DNA from: Bacteroidales bacterium UBA3742
Lineage (GTDB): Bacteria; Bacteroidota; Bacteroidia; Bacteroidales; Paludibacteraceae
Reading direction: 5' to 3'
DNA: 8,834 nt
Assembly (NCBI GenBank): GCA_002371785.1
Contig: DFGU01000123.1
Location: 1-8,834 of the forward strand
Below are positions 6,951 to 8,834 of the stretch, in pieces. Position 1 is the first letter of the stretch. The number at the start of each line of letters is the position of its first letter. The notes beneath the pieces are model-generated. The model was not told the DNA's origin. It worked only from the letters and a program-made list of their open reading frames with translations, and made no database searches. The position numbers and the translations under genes are program-made.

Positions 6951-6990
6951 AACTAATCAACTCATCAACTAATAAACCAATCAACCTTTC
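6951..6990 (-). repeat. Octamer array across the mfd stop and mfd-kdsB gap
   Basis: Five 8-nt units in a row on the + strand: AACTAATC (6951), AACTCATC (6959), AACTAATA (6967), AACCAATC (6975) and AACCTTTC (6983), followed by AACTT at 6991. In the transcribed direction it reads GATTAGTT-like units. It carries the mfd stop (TGA, 6981-6983), the codons for the last Mfd residues (KLKG), and nearly all of the 36-nt spacer before kdsB. Confidence 0.88.
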
Positions 6991-8834
6991 AACTTGCGCA
7001 GCAAGTTTAGCGCTCCCGCTACAGTACGTACCTGCTGTATGCTCATATACCGTCTTCCGGTAGGTTGTCCCTTCTTATCCACATCTTCTTTCAGCAGGCA
7101 TCGTTCCGGACGCGTCGTGGCGTACTCTATAAACCGGCGGAACGCGTCCGACTGCCAGTATTTGGGTTTCTTCGTCGTGAAGTAGAGCACCAGTCGTTCG
7201 CCTTTCAGGAACACTTTCTCCACACCCATCTCGCAGCATAGCCATCTGAGTCGCACCACGTCCAGCAGTTCTTCGGCCGACTCAGGCAATGGCCCGAAGC
7301 GGTCGATCAGTCGCTTCTTGTATTCCAGCAGTTGGTCCTCGTTGCGCATCTGATCCAGTTCGCGGTACAGGCTGATACGCTCCGATATATTCTCCACATA
7401 GTCGGTGGGGAATCCCAGTTGCAGATCGCTCTCCAGCTGGCAATCCTCTGCCCACCATTCGCCCTTCGTCCATTCGCCTATTTCGACTCCGGAGGCACTC
7501 CGGTCGCCATTCGCCCATTCGCCATTCGCCATTAGTTCCTCTTTCAGTTCCGTCACGGCTTCGTTCAGGATGCGCTGGTAGGTCTCGTATCCCAGGTCGG
7601 CTATGAAGCCCGACTGCTCGGCACCCAGCATGTTACCCGCACCGCGGATATCCAGGTCCTGCATGGCCAGGTTAAAGCCGGATCCCAGTTCCGCAAAGGT
7701 GGATATCGCATCCAGTCGTCGCCGTGCATCGGCTGTCAGCAGTTCGCGTTCGGGCGCTACCAGGTAGCAGTAGGCCTTTCTATTGGATCGTCCTACGCGT
7801 CCACGCAACTGGTGCAGGTCGCTTAGTCCGTAGTGCTGGGCCGAGTAGATGATGATGGTGTTCACGTTGGGTATGTCCACGCCGCTCTCGATGATGGTGG
7901 TGGCCAGCAGGATGTCGTAGTCGTAGTTGATAAAATCCTCCAGCCGCTTCTCCATCTCGTCGGTCGCCATCTGTCCGTGGGCGATTACGATACGTGCCTG
8001 CGGACATAGGCGGTGGATGCGGTGCTCCAGTCGTTCCAGCATCTCGATGCGGTTGCATACGATGAATATCTGGCCGTTACGTTCCATCTCCAGTTCTATC
8101 GCCTCGCGTATGATGTCCTCGTCGTCGGGCGTGATCACCTCCGTCTGTATCGGATAGCGGTTGGGTGGCGGCGTATTGATGATGCTTAGGTCGCGAGCGC
8201 CGAGCAAGGAGAACTGCAGCGTACGCGGGATAGGCGTCGCCGTCAGCGTCAGCACATCTACGTTGGTGCGCAGGCTCTTCAGTTTGTCTTTCACGGCTAC
8301 GCCGAATTTCTGCTCCTCGTCTATAATCAGCAACCCTAAGTCGTGCCATTTGACGGTCTTGCTCACCAGCTTGTGCGTACCGATCAGGATGTCTATCTTG
8401 CCCTCCCGGAGTCGCTCCAGGATATCTTTCTGCTCTTTGGGTGTCTTGCCGCGACTCAGATACTCGATCGTGATCGGGAAATCCTTCATGCGCTCGCGAA
8501 AACTCTGGTAGTGCTGCAGGGCCAGCACCGTCGTCGGCACCAGCACGGCGGTCTGCTTACCGTCCGTCGCAGCCTTGAAGGCCGCACGCATCGCCACCTC
8601 CGTCTTGCCGAAACCTACATCGCCGCATATGAGTCGGTCCATCGGTCGAACGCTCTCCATGTCGTGCTTTACGTCCAGGGTCGCTTTAGCCTGATCGGGC
8701 GTGTCTTCGTATAGGAAGCCGGCCTCGAGCTCATGCTGCATGTAGCCGTCCGGCGCATAGGCGTGTCCGGGTTGCTGCTTGCGCGCCGCGTACAGGCGTA
8801 TCAGGTCGCGCGCGATGTCCTTCACTTTGTCCTT
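6981..8834 (-). CDS. mfd: Transcription-repair coupling factor Mfd, N-terminal part outside window
   Basis: DNA translocase that removes RNA polymerase stalled at lesions and recruits UvrA. About 617 C-terminal residues are in the window; full Mfd is about 1,100-1,200, so the UvrB-like and polymerase-binding domains are mostly beyond the right edge. The frame is open to the last base (KDKVKDIARDL), so the GTG at 8823-8825 is not the real start. Counting from that Val, motifs are Walker A GDVGFGKT (68-75), DEEQ (169-172), TATPIPRT (195-202), TTIIESGVDIP (309-319) and HQLRGRVGRS (338-347), followed by the C-terminal TRCF domain (DCQLESDLQLGFP onward). Residues 432-458, a family-variable linker before that domain, are encoded by heptamer repeats plus the 21-bp hairpin module. 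The stop lies in an octamer array. Confidence 0.97.
   Translation of the reverse strand, partial: KDKVKDIARDLIRLYAARKQQPGHAYAPDGYMQHELEAGFLYEDTPDQAKATLDVKHDMESVRPMDRLICGDVGFGKTEVAMRAAFKAATDGKQTAVLVPTTVLALQHYQSFRERMKDFPITIEYLSRGKTPKEQKDILERLREGKIDILIGTHKLVSKTVKWHDLGLLIIDEEQKFGVAVKDKLKSLRTNVDVLTLTATPIPRTLQFSLLGARDLSIINTPPPNRYPIQTEVITPDDEDIIREAIELEMERNGQIFIVCNRIEMLERLEHRIHRLCPQARIVIAHGQMATDEMEKRLEDFINYDYDILLATTIIESGVDIPNVNTIIIYSAQHYGLSDLHQLRGRVGRSNRKAYCYLVAPERELLTADARRRLDAISTFAELGSGFNLAMQDLDIRGAGNMLGAEQSGFIADLGYETYQRILNEAVTELKEELMANGEWANGDRSASGVEIGEWTKGEWWAEDCQLESDLQLGFPTDYVENISERISLYRELDQMRNEDQLLEYKKRLIDRFGPLPESAEELLDVVRLRWLCCEMGVEKVFLKGERLVLYFTTKKPKYWQSDAFRRFIEYATTRPERCLLKEDVDKKGQPTGRRYMSIQQVRTVAGALNLLRKLKG
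7455..7535 (-). repeat. CCATTCG heptamer array in the Mfd linker
   Basis: Exact CCATTCG units start at 7455, 7470, 7507, 7515 and 7522, with variants between them (CCCTTCGT at 7462, CCATTAG at 7529). The array is interrupted at 7485-7505 by the hairpin module. Read in the gene direction it gives MANGEWANG, then the hairpin peptide, then EIGEWTKGEWW (residues 432-458 from the Val at 8825). Bases 7515-7535 are identical to 6163-6183 at the kdsB end. Confidence 0.92.
7485..7505 (-). repeat. 21-bp hairpin module, copy in mfd
   Basis: Identical to 6678-6698 in kdsB, with the same core CCGGAG-TGC-CTCCGG and the same reading frame (DRSASGV, residues 441-447). Here it sits within a heptamer array, splitting it in two, whereas the kdsB copy has no adjacent heptamers. 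Confidence 0.93.

Noticed and set aside
7485..7505. The GC-rich hairpin module as an intrinsic transcription terminator
   Set aside because: There is no T-run after the stem in either copy, and both copies lie mid-gene in intact housekeeping genes.
61..7535. The tandem repeats as assembly or sequencing errors
   Set aside because: Several different units occur, all coding arrays keep the reading frame, and conserved protein sequence resumes in register on both sides, which errors would seldom achieve.
8823..8825. GTG as the start of a short Mfd-like helicase
   Set aside because: Conserved Mfd sequence (KDKVKDIARDL) continues in frame to the window edge, so this is an internal codon of full-length mfd.

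Overview
The window looks like a chromosomal segment of a Bacteroidota member, most likely order Bacteroidales. This rests on the Bacteroidetes style of YidC, KdsB, MtaB and Mfd, on a secreted PL1-type pectate lyase with a Ca-binding D-x-D-x-D-G segment and a short C-terminal tail typical of that phylum, and on the absence of strong Shine-Dalgarno sequences. Genus cannot be fixed from the sequence alone. Coding density is very high: no gap between genes exceeds about 66 nt, so there is no gene-free stretch of 300 bases to describe.

Layout. On the + strand are the 3' part of an RluA-family pseudouridine synthase gene (1-548) and a secreted pectate lyase gene (488-2179), whose signal-peptide region overlaps the end of the first gene. 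On the - strand, reading from the right edge leftwards, are mfd (5' end outside the window, 8834-6981), kdsB (6944-6180), deoD (6113-5400), yidC (5378-3450) and mtaB (3449-2172). Gaps within this block are 36, 66, 21 and 0 nt, so it could be one operon or a few overlapping transcripts. The lyase and mtaB converge and overlap by 8 nt.

Function. The - strand genes are housekeeping: transcription-coupled repair (Mfd), CMP-Kdo supply for LPS (KdsB), purine salvage (DeoD), inner-membrane protein insertion (YidC) and tRNA ms2t6A37 formation (MtaB). The + strand genes are RNA pseudouridylation and extracellular pectin degradation. No common pathway joins them.

The unusual feature is a set of short tandem repeats with 7-, 8- or 16-nt periods, scattered through otherwise ordinary genes. 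CCAACGA heptamers sit at both linker regions of the lyase. CCATTCG heptamers sit in a linker of Mfd and across the kdsB stop codon. An octamer array spans the mfd stop and the mfd-kdsB gap. A 16-mer array lies in-frame inside the RluA-family protein. In addition, one identical 21-bp hairpin-containing module occurs in frame in both kdsB and mfd, giving the peptide DRSASGV in each. The units found inside genes have no stop codon in the strand and frames they are read in (several in all six frames), while the stop-containing octamer lies almost wholly between genes. This looks like a dispersed repeat family comparable in style to the STRR heptamers of filamentous cyanobacteria. I know of no name for it in this lineage.
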